The notes: generated by a model from the letters alone, not told the origin. A DNA stretch of 7,728 bases from an uncultured Eubacteriales bacterium (GCA_900545185.1 UQYH01000102.1:1-7728), one strand, 5' to 3'; positions 1 to 6,980 are shown, counted from the stretch's first letter. Made by a program: numbers and translations.

Positions 1-22
1 AAACGGGGCATATGCCCCGTTT
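1..22. repeat. Perfect 22-bp palindrome at the left edge
   Basis: The arms AAACGGGGCAT and ATGCCCCGTTT are exact reverse complements. As RNA this would fold as an 8-bp stem with a 6-base CATATG loop, or as a full cruciform in DNA. Only three T follow it on the plus strand, so it is a poor intrinsic terminator by itself. It is probably part of the 3' end of a gene lying left of the window, but that gene cannot be seen. Confidence 0.6.
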
Positions 23-23
23 G

Positions 24-54
24 GGTTCAGTTTGTCCGTTCTGAATCTTTTTTT
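24..54 (+). terminator. Possible weak plus-strand terminator
   Basis: GGTTCAG (24-30) can pair with CTGAATC (41-47), including one G-U pair, across a 10-base loop. A run of seven T follows at 48-54. The stem is short, but the T run suits an intrinsic terminator for a plus-strand gene entering from the left. It sits directly after the 22-bp palindrome, so the two may act in tandem. This is a moderate call based on shape alone. Confidence 0.4.
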
Positions 55-69
55 CCTATCCTTTCATAC

Positions 70-110
70 AAAAGAGACTGCAAAGCAACAAGCTTTGCAG
101 TCTCTTTTTA
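70..110. terminator. Strong bidirectional intrinsic terminator
   Basis: A perfect 17-bp stem pairs 70-86 with 92-108 around a 5-base AACAA loop. The arms run AAAAGAGACTGCAAAGC and GCTTTGCAGTCTCTTTT. The T run (105-109) serves plus-strand transcripts, and the A run at 70-73 gives a T run on the minus strand. It lies 17 bases beyond the stop codon of the minus-strand AI-2E gene, so it most likely ends the murT-gatD-hydrolase-transporter transcript and also blocks transcription from the left. Confidence 0.88.
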
Positions 111-126
111 TATTCCTCTTATTCTC

Positions 127-1293
127 TTAGTCTTCCCCTTCCGATTCGACCTTCTTTTTAATGGCAGCCGTTAAGTTCAGCTTTCTGTCGTCTAAATAAT
201 CCTCGGCCAGCATTTGGATGGCCGCAATCATCGGCACACCGAAAATCATGCCCCAAATACCGAACAGGCCGCCGAATACAACAATGGCAAACACAACCCA
301 AAACGGCGTTACGCCCACCGATCCGCCCAAAATTTTCGGTCCCAGCCAAATACCGTCAAACTGCTGCAAAGCCAAAATAAAAAGTGATGTCCAAACAGCG
401 GCGTAAATATCCTTGACCAACAGTGTAATCAAAACAACGGGCACCGCGCCGATAATCGGGCCGAAATACGGAATCATGTTAAACAGCATAATGGTAATGC
501 CCAAAAGTGCCGGGAACGGCACACCCAAAAAGTAAAAGCCCACAATGGCCATACCGCCGATGATTAACGAATCGATCATTTTACCGAAAAAGAATTTATA
601 AAAAATGGTGCTGATGCGGCTGACGTATGCGCCGACTGTATCCATGGTGCTCTCTTTCATAAACAGGCCGAAAAACACGCGGACAATGCGAAACAGCGAA
701 TCGCGCTCCAAAAGCGTATAGGCACAAACCACAATCCCCATAAACCAAGAACTGAGCGCGCCGGTAAAGCCCTTAACGCCTTCCACATAGCCCCAGGCAT
801 CCTGCATAAACAATCCCTGCATCAAATTTTTCATGTTAAAGCTTTCAATGCTTTCTTTTAACTGGAACGATTCCAGCATGCCGCCCTCGGCTGTCAGCTT
901 TTCTGCAAACTGTCCCAACTGATTCACATAATCGGGAATCCGCTTTAAAAAGTCGGCCATACTGACGGACAGCCGCGGTAAAATGACCCCGATAGCTATC
1001 AGCACAATGGCAATAAACCCGAAATAAACCGTTAATATAGAGATGGTTTTTTTGCGTTTTAAAATGCCCGGTCGTTTGCACCCGGCAAGCTTCGCTTCTA
1101 ATCTGAGCGTGGCAGGATATAGAAAAAAAGCCAGAATAAAGCCGATGGTAAACGGCGTTAACAGTCCGACAAAGCCATACAGCGCCTCTGCAATGCGCGA
1201 AAGGTTATCAAACGTTTTGTAAACTGTGATAAGCGCCACGCCAAACAAAAAAGCGCCCAGCCATTTTTTCCAATAAAAATCCTTTTTATCCAA
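127..1293 (-). CDS. AI-2E family transporter (PerM/YdbI-like membrane protein)
   Basis: A 388-residue polytopic membrane protein that fits the AI-2E transporter family (UPF0118) in length and pattern. Hydrophobic segments lie near residues 11-28, 38-60, 83-106, 175-195, 240-258, 259-293, 297-312 and 328-361, with a soluble stretch at about 107-172 between the third and fourth. Typical family sequence is seen at 271-279 (FNMIPYFGP) and at 317-331 (LGPK through TPFW). Members include the quorum-signal exporter TqsA, but others act as sodium/proton antiporters or have no known substrate, so export of AI-2 should not be assumed. The start is TTG: GGGAGG (1301-1306, minus strand) sits 7 bases upstream, and no other in-frame start is near. 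The 78-base gap to the upstream hydrolase has a TATTATATT stretch but no good -35, so readthrough from upstream is likely. It is the last gene before the strong terminator at 70-110. Confidence 0.9.
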   Translation of the reverse strand: MDKKDFYWKKWLGAFLFGVALITVYKTFDNLSRIAEALYGFVGLLTPFTIGFILAFFLYPATLRLEAKLAGCKRPGILKRKKTISILTVYFGFIAIVLIAIGVILPRLSVSMADFLKRIPDYVNQLGQFAEKLTAEGGMLESFQLKESIESFNMKNLMQGLFMQDAWGYVEGVKGFTGALSSWFMGIVVCAYTLLERDSLFRIVRVFFGLFMKESTMDTVGAYVSRISTIFYKFFFGKMIDSLIIGGMAIVGFYFLGVPFPALLGITIMLFNMIPYFGPIIGAVPVVLITLLVKDIYAAVWTSLFILALQQFDGIWLGPKILGGSVGVTPFWVVFAIVVFGGLFGIWGMIFGVPMIAAIQMLAEDYLDDRKLNLTAAIKKKVESEGED

Positions 1294-1371
1294 TCTTTTC
1301 CCTCCCTTTTAAGGTATGCTCAAGCACGTGTACAATATAATAAGCCCAATGGCTTTTCATCTTTGCATATT

Positions 1372-1992
1372 TTATGCGTGCAGCCACCTGTATATTTCTT
1401 CATCGGTAAATGTGTCAGTCCATACATCGTGACCAAATCCCTTTTTTATAATGAGTTTTGCATTTCCGCCGGATTCATTTATACTTCGAACCATGATTTC
1501 ACTCTCACGGCAAAGCACAACCCCGTCTTCATCTCCATGAACGGCAATCACCGGGGTTTTTACATTGCCTCCTGCCCAGTATAAACCGCCGCCGCAGCAT
1601 ATAACAGCTTTATAAAACAGTTCCGAATGTAAAACCAGCAGCAGCCAGCCGGTGTATCCGCCCATGCTTGAGCCTGTGAGAGAAAGACGTTTTGCATCAA
1701 CATACGGCTTATCTTCAATATACTTGATAAACCGAACCAAATGATTGAAATTTTCAAACCACATATAATCATCACAGCTTGGCGCGACAATGATAAAATC
1801 CATATCCTCCGGCATCCTTTCGCGTCTTACGGGGCATTTCTGTATAACATAATCAACTCCCATTCGCACCATACCCATGCCGTGCAGATAAAGTATGACG
1901 GGATATTTCTTATTTGTATCAAAATTGCGCGGATAGTCAACGACATAGTTTAAGACATAATCGTTTGCTGAATATACTCTTTTTGTAAACAT
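1372..1992 (-). CDS. Small alpha/beta hydrolase (esterase or peptidase-like)
   Basis: A 206-residue single-domain alpha/beta hydrolase with a full set of catalytic motifs. An oxyanion-type LHGMG lies at residues 36-40. The nucleophile elbow G-S-S-M-G is at 107-111, giving Ser109. The acid is probably Asp156 in HGDEDGVV (152-159), and the base His188 in GFGH (185-188). The order and spacing resemble phospholipase/carboxylesterase and predicted-peptidase members of the family. There is no signal peptide or membrane segment, so it is likely cytoplasmic. The ATG at 1992 has GGAG (1999-2002, minus strand) 6 bases upstream. It starts 35 bases after the gatD stop and is on the same strand, so it is probably co-transcribed with murT-gatD. 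The substrate is unknown; an ester or amide of a cell-envelope or xenobiotic compound is equally possible. Confidence 0.88.
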   Translation of the reverse strand: MFTKRVYSANDYVLNYVVDYPRNFDTNKKYPVILYLHGMGMVRMGVDYVIQKCPVRRERMPEDMDFIIVAPSCDDYMWFENFNHLVRFIKYIEDKPYVDAKRLSLTGSSMGGYTGWLLLVLHSELFYKAVICCGGGLYWAGGNVKTPVIAVHGDEDGVVLCRESEIMVRSINESGGNAKLIIKKGFGHDVWTDTFTDEEIYRWLHA

Positions 1993-2027
1993 AGCTGTCT
2001 CCTTTAATATTTTTATAGCTTCGTGAT

Positions 2028-2765
2028 TCAGGCCTGTAAAAACCGCTTGACAATATAGTCATGCGCAGCCTGTTCGGCCGTATCATCAAGCGGCGGCAGT
2101 TCTATCGGCTCACCGTATTTGCGCCGCAGGGCGCAGGCAAGAAGATAATCGGCCAGCTTGGGGTTTTTGGGCAGCAGCGGCCCATGCAAATACGTGCCCA
2201 ACACGTTTTTATATACAACACCGCAGGTTGTATCCTCCCCGTTATTACCATGGCCGTAAAGCACCTTGCCGAACGGCGTATGTGACCCGATATGCGTACG
2301 TCCGCCGTGATTTTCAAAGCCGACAAACAGCTCCTTTTCTCCCGTCATGTCCGATTCAATCACAACGTTGCCGATCAGACGGCCTTCGCCGCTTTCGGTG
2401 TAAATATCCAAGATTGAAAGTCCTTCAATGGTTTCATTTTTCAGCTTATAATAATGGCCAAGCAGCTGATAGCCGCCGCAGACCGCCATTAACACACCGT
2501 TCGATTCCACAAAAGCCGCCACCTCGCTGCGCAGCGCTTTTAAGCGTTCGCAAACCAACAGCTGTTCTCTATCCGAGCCACCACCCAAAAAGACAATATC
2601 CAGCTCCGAAAAGTCGATGGCATCATCCTTTTCAAAGGTTTTTACTTCGGCCTCCAGTCCGCGCCAGCGCAAACGGTTTTGCAGGGTTATCATATTGCCG
2701 CGGTCGCCGTACAAATTCAGCAAATCCGGGAACAAATGCCCTATTGTCAGTTTTTTAGGCTCCAT
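2028..2765 (-). CDS. gatD: GatD, glutaminase subunit of lipid II isoglutaminyl synthase
   Basis: A 245-residue class I glutamine amidotransferase of the CobB/CobQ-like type. It releases ammonia from glutamine and passes it to MurT, which amidates the alpha-carboxyl of D-glutamate in lipid II at the inner face of the membrane. The N-terminal stretch (HLFPDLLNLYGDRGN, residues 10-24) is typical of GatD. The nucleophile is Cys96 in MAVCGGYQ (93-100), and the catalytic His is His194 in YLHGPLLPKNP (192-202). Arg129 in GEGRLIGN (127-134) corresponds to the substrate-binding Arg described in the Staphylococcus aureus enzyme. Its ATG lies inside the end of murT: the two overlap by 11 bases (2755-2765), and GGAGG (2775-2779, minus strand) is 9 bases upstream. 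This suggests translational coupling and equal amounts of the two subunits. Identification is strong, with partner and order as in known murT-gatD operons. Confidence 0.95.
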   Translation of the reverse strand: MEPKKLTIGHLFPDLLNLYGDRGNMITLQNRLRWRGLEAEVKTFEKDDAIDFSELDIVFLGGGSDREQLLVCERLKALRSEVAAFVESNGVLMAVCGGYQLLGHYYKLKNETIEGLSILDIYTESGEGRLIGNVVIESDMTGEKELFVGFENHGGRTHIGSHTPFGKVLYGHGNNGEDTTCGVVYKNVLGTYLHGPLLPKNPKLADYLLACALRRKYGEPIELPPLDDTAEQAAHDYIVKRFLQA

Positions 2766-4116
2766 GTCGGTTCGCCTCCAGTTCCTTTAAAATGCTTTGT
2801 GCGGCAAACACGGCCGTGTAATTCACCAGAGCGTAGCAAACCGTGCAGTCACCGTCCGCCGCTGTCTTTAAGGCGGTTTTCAGATCATATACTTTTGTTT
2901 GCACGCTCGGCGCAAAGCCTGCATGCTTCAGGCGCAGCGCCAAATCATCGGCTCGCACGCCCGTCACCACCAGCCGATGCACCTTGGCGTTTGCCAGTCT
3001 TTCAAAATCAACATCCCATATCCACGATATGTCCTTGCCGTCCTGACCGTTATCATTAATGGCTATTAACAAATCCTTTTCCCGTTCATCCTTTAAAACG
3101 GTAGAAATAGCCTGGTTAAACCCGGCCGGATTTTTGGCCAAATTCAAAATCACCGTTCCGCTGCCGACCGCAAATTCCTCCATACGGCCGATTTGCGGCT
3201 TATAGGCCGCAAGCACATTTTCATAATGCGGCACGCTGCCAAGCGTTACAAGCGCCGCACCGTAAGACAAAACAATGTTATAAATATTGTAAAAACCGCG
3301 ATAGTTTACATCAAACCGCGTGGAGCTGTCTTTATAATCCAGCGTAAAGCAAAGGCCGTTTGCAAGGGACACATCATGCACGCGAAAATCAAGCTTCGGC
3401 CTGCAAAAACCGCATTTGGGGCAATGATAATTGCCCAGCTGGCTGTAATGATAATAGGCATAGTCAAGCCGCTCACCGCAAAATACGCAAAAACGGCCTT
3501 CTTTCGTTTCGTCCAGCCCCACGCCGGTATCTTCATCCACACCCATGTAATAACAGGTGCGCTCTGTGTTTTGTCCAAACTGCGCCACCAGCGGATCGTC
3601 ACCGTTCAGCAACAGGCGCGTATCGGGTGCCAGCTCCAGCGCGCGGCGCAGATAATCAATGGTTAAATCGATCTCGCCGTAACGGTCAAGCTGATCCCGA
3701 AACAGATTTGTGATAATCATAACATCCGGCTTCATATAGCGAAACACCTTCACGGCAGAGGCTTCGTCCACCTCTATGCAGGCATAATCGGCATGCAGCT
3801 TTCCCAAAAGATTCGCCTTTTCGGCAAAGGCGCAGCAAACGCCCCACAGCATGTTGGCGCCCAAATCGTTACACACCACCGTATGCCCGGCCGATTTGAT
3901 AAAAGCCGCCAGCAAATTGTTGGTGGTTGTTTTGCCGTTTGTGCCGCAAACCACAAGAATCTCTCTTTTCACCTGACGGGAAAGTAATTGTAAAACCGAA
4001 GGACATATGGTAAAAGCCAGTTGTCCCGGCATGGAGGAACCTTTTTTCCCCAGCAGGCGGCTTACAAAAATGGCCAGCTTACAAGCCCAAACAGCCAAAA
4101 TTAATCGAATGTGCAT
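2755..4116 (-). CDS. murT: MurT, Mur-ligase subunit of lipid II isoglutaminyl synthase
   Basis: With the start chosen here the protein has 453 residues. It uses ATP and GatD-derived ammonia to turn D-glutamate of lipid II into D-isoglutamine. A Mur-ligase central domain carries the P-loop GTNGKTT (58-64) and NLFRDQLDRYGEID (137-150). A zinc ribbon is formed by Cys210/Cys213 (CVFC) and Cys232/Cys235 (CPKC), with an extra Cys238. The C-terminal MurT-specific domain (DUF1727) shows LAKNPAGFN (326-334) and DNGQDGKDISWIWD (355-368), the region holding the Asp proposed to complete the GatD catalytic site. An in-frame GTG extends the frame to 4182, but it lies within the promoter, upstream of the expected transcript start. 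The ATG at 4116 has AGGAG five bases upstream and gives an N-terminus (MHIRLILAVWACKLA) that fits other MurT proteins. It is the first gene of the minus-strand group and overlaps gatD. Confidence 0.95.
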   Translation of the reverse strand: MHIRLILAVWACKLAIFVSRLLGKKGSSMPGQLAFTICPSVLQLLSRQVKREILVVCGTNGKTTTNNLLAAFIKSAGHTVVCNDLGANMLWGVCCAFAEKANLLGKLHADYACIEVDEASAVKVFRYMKPDVMIITNLFRDQLDRYGEIDLTIDYLRRALELAPDTRLLLNGDDPLVAQFGQNTERTCYYMGVDEDTGVGLDETKEGRFCVFCGERLDYAYYHYSQLGNYHCPKCGFCRPKLDFRVHDVSLANGLCFTLDYKDSSTRFDVNYRGFYNIYNIVLSYGAALVTLGSVPHYENVLAAYKPQIGRMEEFAVGSGTVILNLAKNPAGFNQAISTVLKDEREKDLLIAINDNGQDGKDISWIWDVDFERLANAKVHRLVVTGVRADDLALRLKHAGFAPSVQTKVYDLKTALKTAADGDCTVCYALVNYTAVFAAQSILKELEANRHGA

Positions 4117-4121
4117 AGTTG

Positions 4122-4126
4122 CTCCT
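4122..4126 (-). promoter_or_regulatory. Ribosome-binding site that sets the murT start
   Basis: AGGAG on the minus strand lies 5 bases before the ATG at 4114-4116. Just upstream in the leader is a small hairpin, GCAGC-CGT-GCTGC (4131-4143), that does not include the site. The site supports the short MurT start over the in-frame GTG at 4182. Confidence 0.8.
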
Positions 4127-4173
4127 ATCCGCAGCACGGCTGCAAATTGTTTTTTCCGTTGTTTTCCTCTTTT

Positions 4174-4201
4174 ATTATACACTATTTTAAAATTAAATCA
4201 A
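4174..4201 (-). promoter_or_regulatory. Sigma-A-type promoter for murT-gatD
   Basis: On the minus strand, TTGATT (4196-4201) and a perfect TATAAT (4174-4179) are separated by 16 bases. The predicted transcript start is near 4167, giving a leader of about 50 bases before the murT ATG. It points away from the aldo/keto reductase promoter, with the two -35 boxes about 30 bases apart. Confidence 0.8.
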
Positions 4202-4230
4202 GCCGTTTTGAAGGAATCGTGCCAACTTTC

Positions 4231-4259
4231 TGTACTTTTTCCTTTTTTTGTGATACAAT
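4231..4259 (+). promoter_or_regulatory. Likely extended -10 promoter for the aldo/keto reductase gene
   Basis: TGATACAAT (4251-4259) matches an extended -10 (TGn followed by TACAAT). A weak -35, TGTACT (4231-4236), lies 17 bases upstream of the hexamer. The predicted start near 4266 gives a leader of roughly 70 bases, which includes a short hairpin CAGGC-CTGT-GCCTG (4292-4305). No operator for a regulator is recognised. Confidence 0.6.
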
Positions 4260-4336
4260 ACATATAGGACGATGCAAAAATGTAAATGATGCAGGCCTGT
4301 GCCTGATGACATGACAAAAAAGGAGCTTGGTTAACT

Positions 4337-5287
4337 ATGTATATAACCCTGCAAAACAATCTGCACACGCTTTGTATGCCCAAGCTTGTGTTTGGCGCCG
4401 GAAATTTTAGCGATTACACCCAAAAGGAAGCATATTTCGCCCTGTTGGACGCATTTTACGCTGCCGGCGGCCGCTGTATTGATACCGCGCGTTATTACGG
4501 TCATGGCGTATCCGAACGCGTGATTGGAGAATGGATCAAAAGCCATGCTATCCCCCGCGATGAACTGATCCTTGTCACAAAGGGCGGCTTCCCCGAATTG
4601 CACGATATGCACGCTTCCCGTCTGACGCGTGAACAGATCGGGCAGGATTTGACGGAAAGCCTTGCCGATTTGGGTCTTAACTATGTCGATGTATATTTGC
4701 TGCATCGGGATAATCCTCAAAAACCGGCCTCTTTATTTATAGATATTTTGGACGAATTAACGCAAAACGGTCGGATTCGCATCGGCGGCGTTTCCAATTG
4801 GACGGGAGCGCGGATATCGGAAGCTAACCAATATGCGGCACAAAGCGGTAAAAATCCCATCGGGGTCAGCCAGATTAACTTTAATTTGGCACACACCACG
4901 CCCGAACTGCTCGCCGATGATACGCTGGTTTGCATGAATCCGACCGAAGCCGCGTTTTACCGAACAAGCGGTCTGCCGCTGATGGCCTATGCCGCCCTCG
5001 CCAAGGGGTATTATCCCAAGCTGGCAGAGGGTAAGCCCCTGCCGCCCAAGGCGCAGGCACGCTATGATTCGCCGTTAAACCGCAAACGCTTTTCGGTTTT
5101 AAAAGAGCTGATTGCGGCGTACCGCGTGCCGCCTGCCGCGGCCGCGCTGGCCTATCTCACCTCGCATCCCATTCAAACGGCCGCGGTGTTCAGCTGCAGC
5201 AAGCCCAAACAGGTAACAGAAGCCATGCAGGCCGATTCAGTTTGCTTTTCGGACGACGAAATCCGCCGTTTGGAGGTTGAAGCTTGA
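4337..5287 (+). CDS. Aldo/keto reductase family oxidoreductase
   Basis: A 316-residue NAD(P)H-dependent aldo/keto reductase with the usual TIM-barrel length. The catalytic tetrad is complete: Asp49 (CIDTARYYG), Tyr54, Lys82 (LVTKGG) and His123 (LLHRDN). GVSNW (151-155) and SQINFN (178-183) are standard family strands, and SKPKQVTEA (288-296) fits the cofactor phosphate-binding loop. It has no signal peptide and should be a soluble cytosolic enzyme reducing aldehydes, ketones or sugar-like carbonyls. The actual substrate cannot be read from the sequence. The ATG at 4337 has GGAG (4322-4325) 11 bases upstream, slightly long. A second Met at residue 14 has no better site and would cut off the first strand. 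The gene is divergent from murT and has its own promoter. The next gene begins 61 bases later behind a separate promoter, so a functional link with it is not implied. Confidence 0.9.
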   Translation: MYITLQNNLHTLCMPKLVFGAGNFSDYTQKEAYFALLDAFYAAGGRCIDTARYYGHGVSERVIGEWIKSHAIPRDELILVTKGGFPELHDMHASRLTREQIGQDLTESLADLGLNYVDVYLLHRDNPQKPASLFIDILDELTQNGRIRIGGVSNWTGARISEANQYAAQSGKNPIGVSQINFNLAHTTPELLADDTLVCMNPTEAAFYRTSGLPLMAYAALAKGYYPKLAEGKPLPPKAQARYDSPLNRKRFSVLKELIAAYRVPPAAAALAYLTSHPIQTAAVFSCSKPKQVTEAMQADSVCFSDDEIRRLEVEA

Positions 5288-5313
5288 CAAATAAGAGGGC
5301 GGTATGGTAGGAT
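5284..5313 (+). promoter_or_regulatory. Consensus promoter overlapping the reductase stop codon
   Basis: A perfect -35 TTGACA (5284-5289) includes the TGA stop of the aldo/keto reductase gene (5285-5287). After an 18-base spacer comes TAGGAT (5308-5313), preceded by TGG (5305-5307), which makes an extended -10. The transcript would start near 5320, about 30 bases before the YgjV-family start. It probably drives that gene and the two CHR genes. Confidence 0.72.
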
Positions 5314-5335
5314 TTGTATTGTATTTTTAAAAAAC

Positions 5336-5339
5336 GGAG
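5336..5339 (+). promoter_or_regulatory. Ribosome-binding site that sets the YgjV-family start
   Basis: GGAG at 5336-5339 directly abuts the in-frame TTG at 5340, leaving no spacing, so that codon cannot be the start. The next in-frame TTG, at 5349, is 9 bases downstream, which is workable. There is no in-frame ATG nearby. Confidence 0.7.
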
Positions 5340-5348
5340 TTGATTGTT

Positions 5349-5855
5349 TTGTTAGGACAAATTTTAGGACTGATTGCCTTTGTGCTGAGCGTTTTAACCT
5401 TTCAGCAGAACACACATAAACGCATTGTTTTAATGCAGCTTTTGGCAAACACCTGCTTTGCGATACATTTTTATTTAATCGGTGCATACACGGGTGCACT
5501 GTTAAACGCCATCGGCATTGCACGGAGCGCCGTTTATATTTGTAAAGACCAAAAATGGGCATCCTCTGACTGGTGGATTGTCTTTTTTTCCGCTTTATGC
5601 GTTGCCGCCTGTGTATATACCTGGCAAGGACCGCTTTCTCTGCTGCCGGTTTGCGCCATGATTTTGACCAGCATTGCCTTTGGTATTGACAATCCCAAAA
5701 GAACACGTCAGTTTTCTTTCCCCTCCTCGCCGCTTTGGCTGATTTATAATCTTGTAAACCATTCCTGGGGCGGTGCGCTGACAGAGTGCTTTAACATCAC
5801 TTCCATTATCATCGGTATGCTGCGTTTTGACCGCAAGCAGGACAAACAAGCTTAA
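5349..5855 (+). CDS. YgjV family inner-membrane protein
   Basis: A hydrophobic protein of 168 residues from the TTG at 5349 (171 from the less likely TTG at 5340). Membrane segments are apparent near residues 3-19, 32-64 (probably two), 74-91, 97-112 and 143-159, giving about five or six helices. The opening LGQILGLIAFVLSVLTF, the LQ/LL-AN-ihF pattern, the LLNAIGIAR stretch (51-59) and the WLIYN region (130-134) resemble Escherichia coli YgjV, whose function is not established. The tail is charged (DRKQDKQA). The gene follows a consensus promoter and ends 19 bases before the first CHR gene on the same strand, so the three are probably co-transcribed. A role in small-molecule or ion transport would be a guess from context. 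Family assignment is fairly firm, the function is not. Confidence 0.78.
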   Translation: MLGQILGLIAFVLSVLTFQQNTHKRIVLMQLLANTCFAIHFYLIGAYTGALLNAIGIARSAVYICKDQKWASSDWWIVFFSALCVAACVYTWQGPLSLLPVCAMILTSIAFGIDNPKRTRQFSFPSSPLWLIYNLVNHSWGGALTECFNITSIIIGMLRFDRKQDKQA

Positions 5856-5874
5856 GTTTTATGTGGGTGATGTT

Positions 5875-6417
5875 ATGAAAGAGTTACTGCGGCTTTTGTT
5901 TGCGTTTATGCGCATCGGCGGTTTTACCTTTGGCGGCGGTTATGCCATGCTGCCCATGCTGCGGCGCGAGCTGGTGGAAAAATACCGCTGGGCAACCGAG
6001 GAAGAATTGATGGACTATTACGCCATAGCACAGTGTACCCCCGGCGCTATCGCGGTCAACACCGCCACGCTGGTGGGCTATCGCGTTTGTGGTGTTTGGG
6101 GCGGCCTGGTTGCCACGCTGGGCGTGATATTTCCTTCACTGGTCATTATCACAATGATTGCGGCGCTTATGCAAAGCTTTGCCGATATACCGGCCGTGCA
6201 ACACGCTTTCATCGGGATTCGCGCCTGTGTTTGCGCCTTAATTTTAGACTCGGTCATCAAACTGGGCAAAAAGGCCATTGTGGATGTGCCGACGCTGGTG
6301 ATTGCCATTGTTGTTTTGGGTATGACCTGCCTCACAAAGTTCTCCCCTGTTATGTTTGTGCTTTTGGCAGCCGTTGCCGGAATTTGCCTGCAGGAAAGGA
6401 GACTGCGGAAGCAATGA
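5875..6417 (+). CDS. Chromate transporter family protein, first subunit (short CHR)
   Basis: A 180-residue membrane protein forming one CHR (chromate transport) domain. Diagnostic sequence is IGGFTFGGGYAMLP (14-27), RELVEKYRW (31-39), AQCTPGAIAVNTAT (52-65) and GLVATLGVIFPS (77-88), followed by hydrophobic segments to about residue 172. Single-domain CHR proteins are normally encoded as adjacent pairs whose halves insert with opposite topology and work together, as in B. subtilis. They are linked to chromate export, but the natural substrate in anaerobes may be another anion. The ATG at 5875 is preceded by GGGTGAT (5865-5871). The reading frame is open back to 5827, inside the YgjV-family gene, but those 16 extra residues are polar and unlike the family. 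It overlaps the second CHR gene by four bases (ATGA). Confidence 0.9.
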   Translation: MKELLRLLFAFMRIGGFTFGGGYAMLPMLRRELVEKYRWATEEELMDYYAIAQCTPGAIAVNTATLVGYRVCGVWGGLVATLGVIFPSLVIITMIAALMQSFADIPAVQHAFIGIRACVCALILDSVIKLGKKAIVDVPTLVIAIVVLGMTCLTKFSPVMFVLLAAVAGICLQERRLRKQ

Positions 6418-6980
6418 TTTACATACAGCTGTTTTATGAATTTTTTAAAACCGGCCTGTTTGCCCTCGGCGGCGGCTTGGCAACCCTGCCTTTTTTGCAC
6501 CGCATGGCCGTGCAAACGGGATGGTTTTCCGAAGCTCTGCTGACGGATATGATTGCCATATCCGAATCAACCCCCGGCCCGATCGGCGTGAACATGGCAA
6601 CCTATGTCGGTTACGTTACCGCCGGCATCCCCGGCGCTCTTGTCGCCACCTTGGGGCTAATTACACCGGCCTTTGTCATTGTCTTATTGGTGGTTCGCGT
6701 GCTGGATGCGTTTCGCGGCAACCGCTATATTGAAGCTGCATTTTACGGTCTGCGTCCTGCCGTTGTCGGCTTAATCGCCGCGGCCGGTCTCTCTGTTGCC
6801 GCCGGTGCGCTGCTGCGCCTTCCGTTTAGTGGTCGCCTTGCCGAGCTGATCCATTGGCCGTCCGTTTGCATATTTGCCGCTGTTTTTTTGCTGCAAAAAC
6901 GATGCAGACTGCATCCCATTTGGTACTTGGCCGCTTCTGCCGTTGTCGGCGTTTGGCTGGGATGTATCGGCTTATTGTAG
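6414..6980 (+). CDS. Chromate transporter family protein, second subunit (short CHR)
   Basis: A 188-residue single CHR-domain membrane protein, homologous to but distinct from its neighbour. Matching motifs appear in the same order: FALGGGLATLPFL (16-28), ISESTPGPIGVNMATYVGY (49-67) and GALVATLGLITPAF (74-87), then hydrophobic helices to the C-terminus. The reading frame is open back to about 6033, but that stretch is the shadow of the first CHR gene. The ATG at 6414 overlaps the previous stop as ATGA, pointing to translational coupling. GGAG (6398-6401) lies 12 bases upstream. The pair most likely forms one heteromeric carrier for chromate or a related oxyanion. No clear intrinsic terminator follows the TAG at 6978. 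It ends the plus-strand protein-coding group. Confidence 0.9.
   Translation: MIYIQLFYEFFKTGLFALGGGLATLPFLHRMAVQTGWFSEALLTDMIAISESTPGPIGVNMATYVGYVTAGIPGALVATLGLITPAFVIVLLVVRVLDAFRGNRYIEAAFYGLRPAVVGLIAAAGLSVAAGALLRLPFSGRLAELIHWPSVCIFAAVFLLQKRCRLHPIWYLAASAVVGVWLGCIGLL

Noticed and set aside
2228..2758. 176-codon plus-strand frame antisense to gatD
   Set aside because: It has no family resemblance, it lies wholly opposite a well-identified gene, and its arginine-, proline- and serine-rich composition is typical of a shadow frame.
3193..3666. 157-codon plus-strand frame antisense to murT
   Set aside because: It is opposite the MurT central region and zinc ribbon, with no recognised motif. It is explained as a shadow.
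5173..5706. 177-codon minus-strand frame across the reductase end and the YgjV-family gene
   Set aside because: It spans two real genes and a promoter on the other strand, and is basic with no motif.
6033..6413. Upstream extension of the second CHR frame
   Set aside because: It reads out of frame through the first CHR gene. The ATG at 6414 with the ATGA overlap gives the proper family start.
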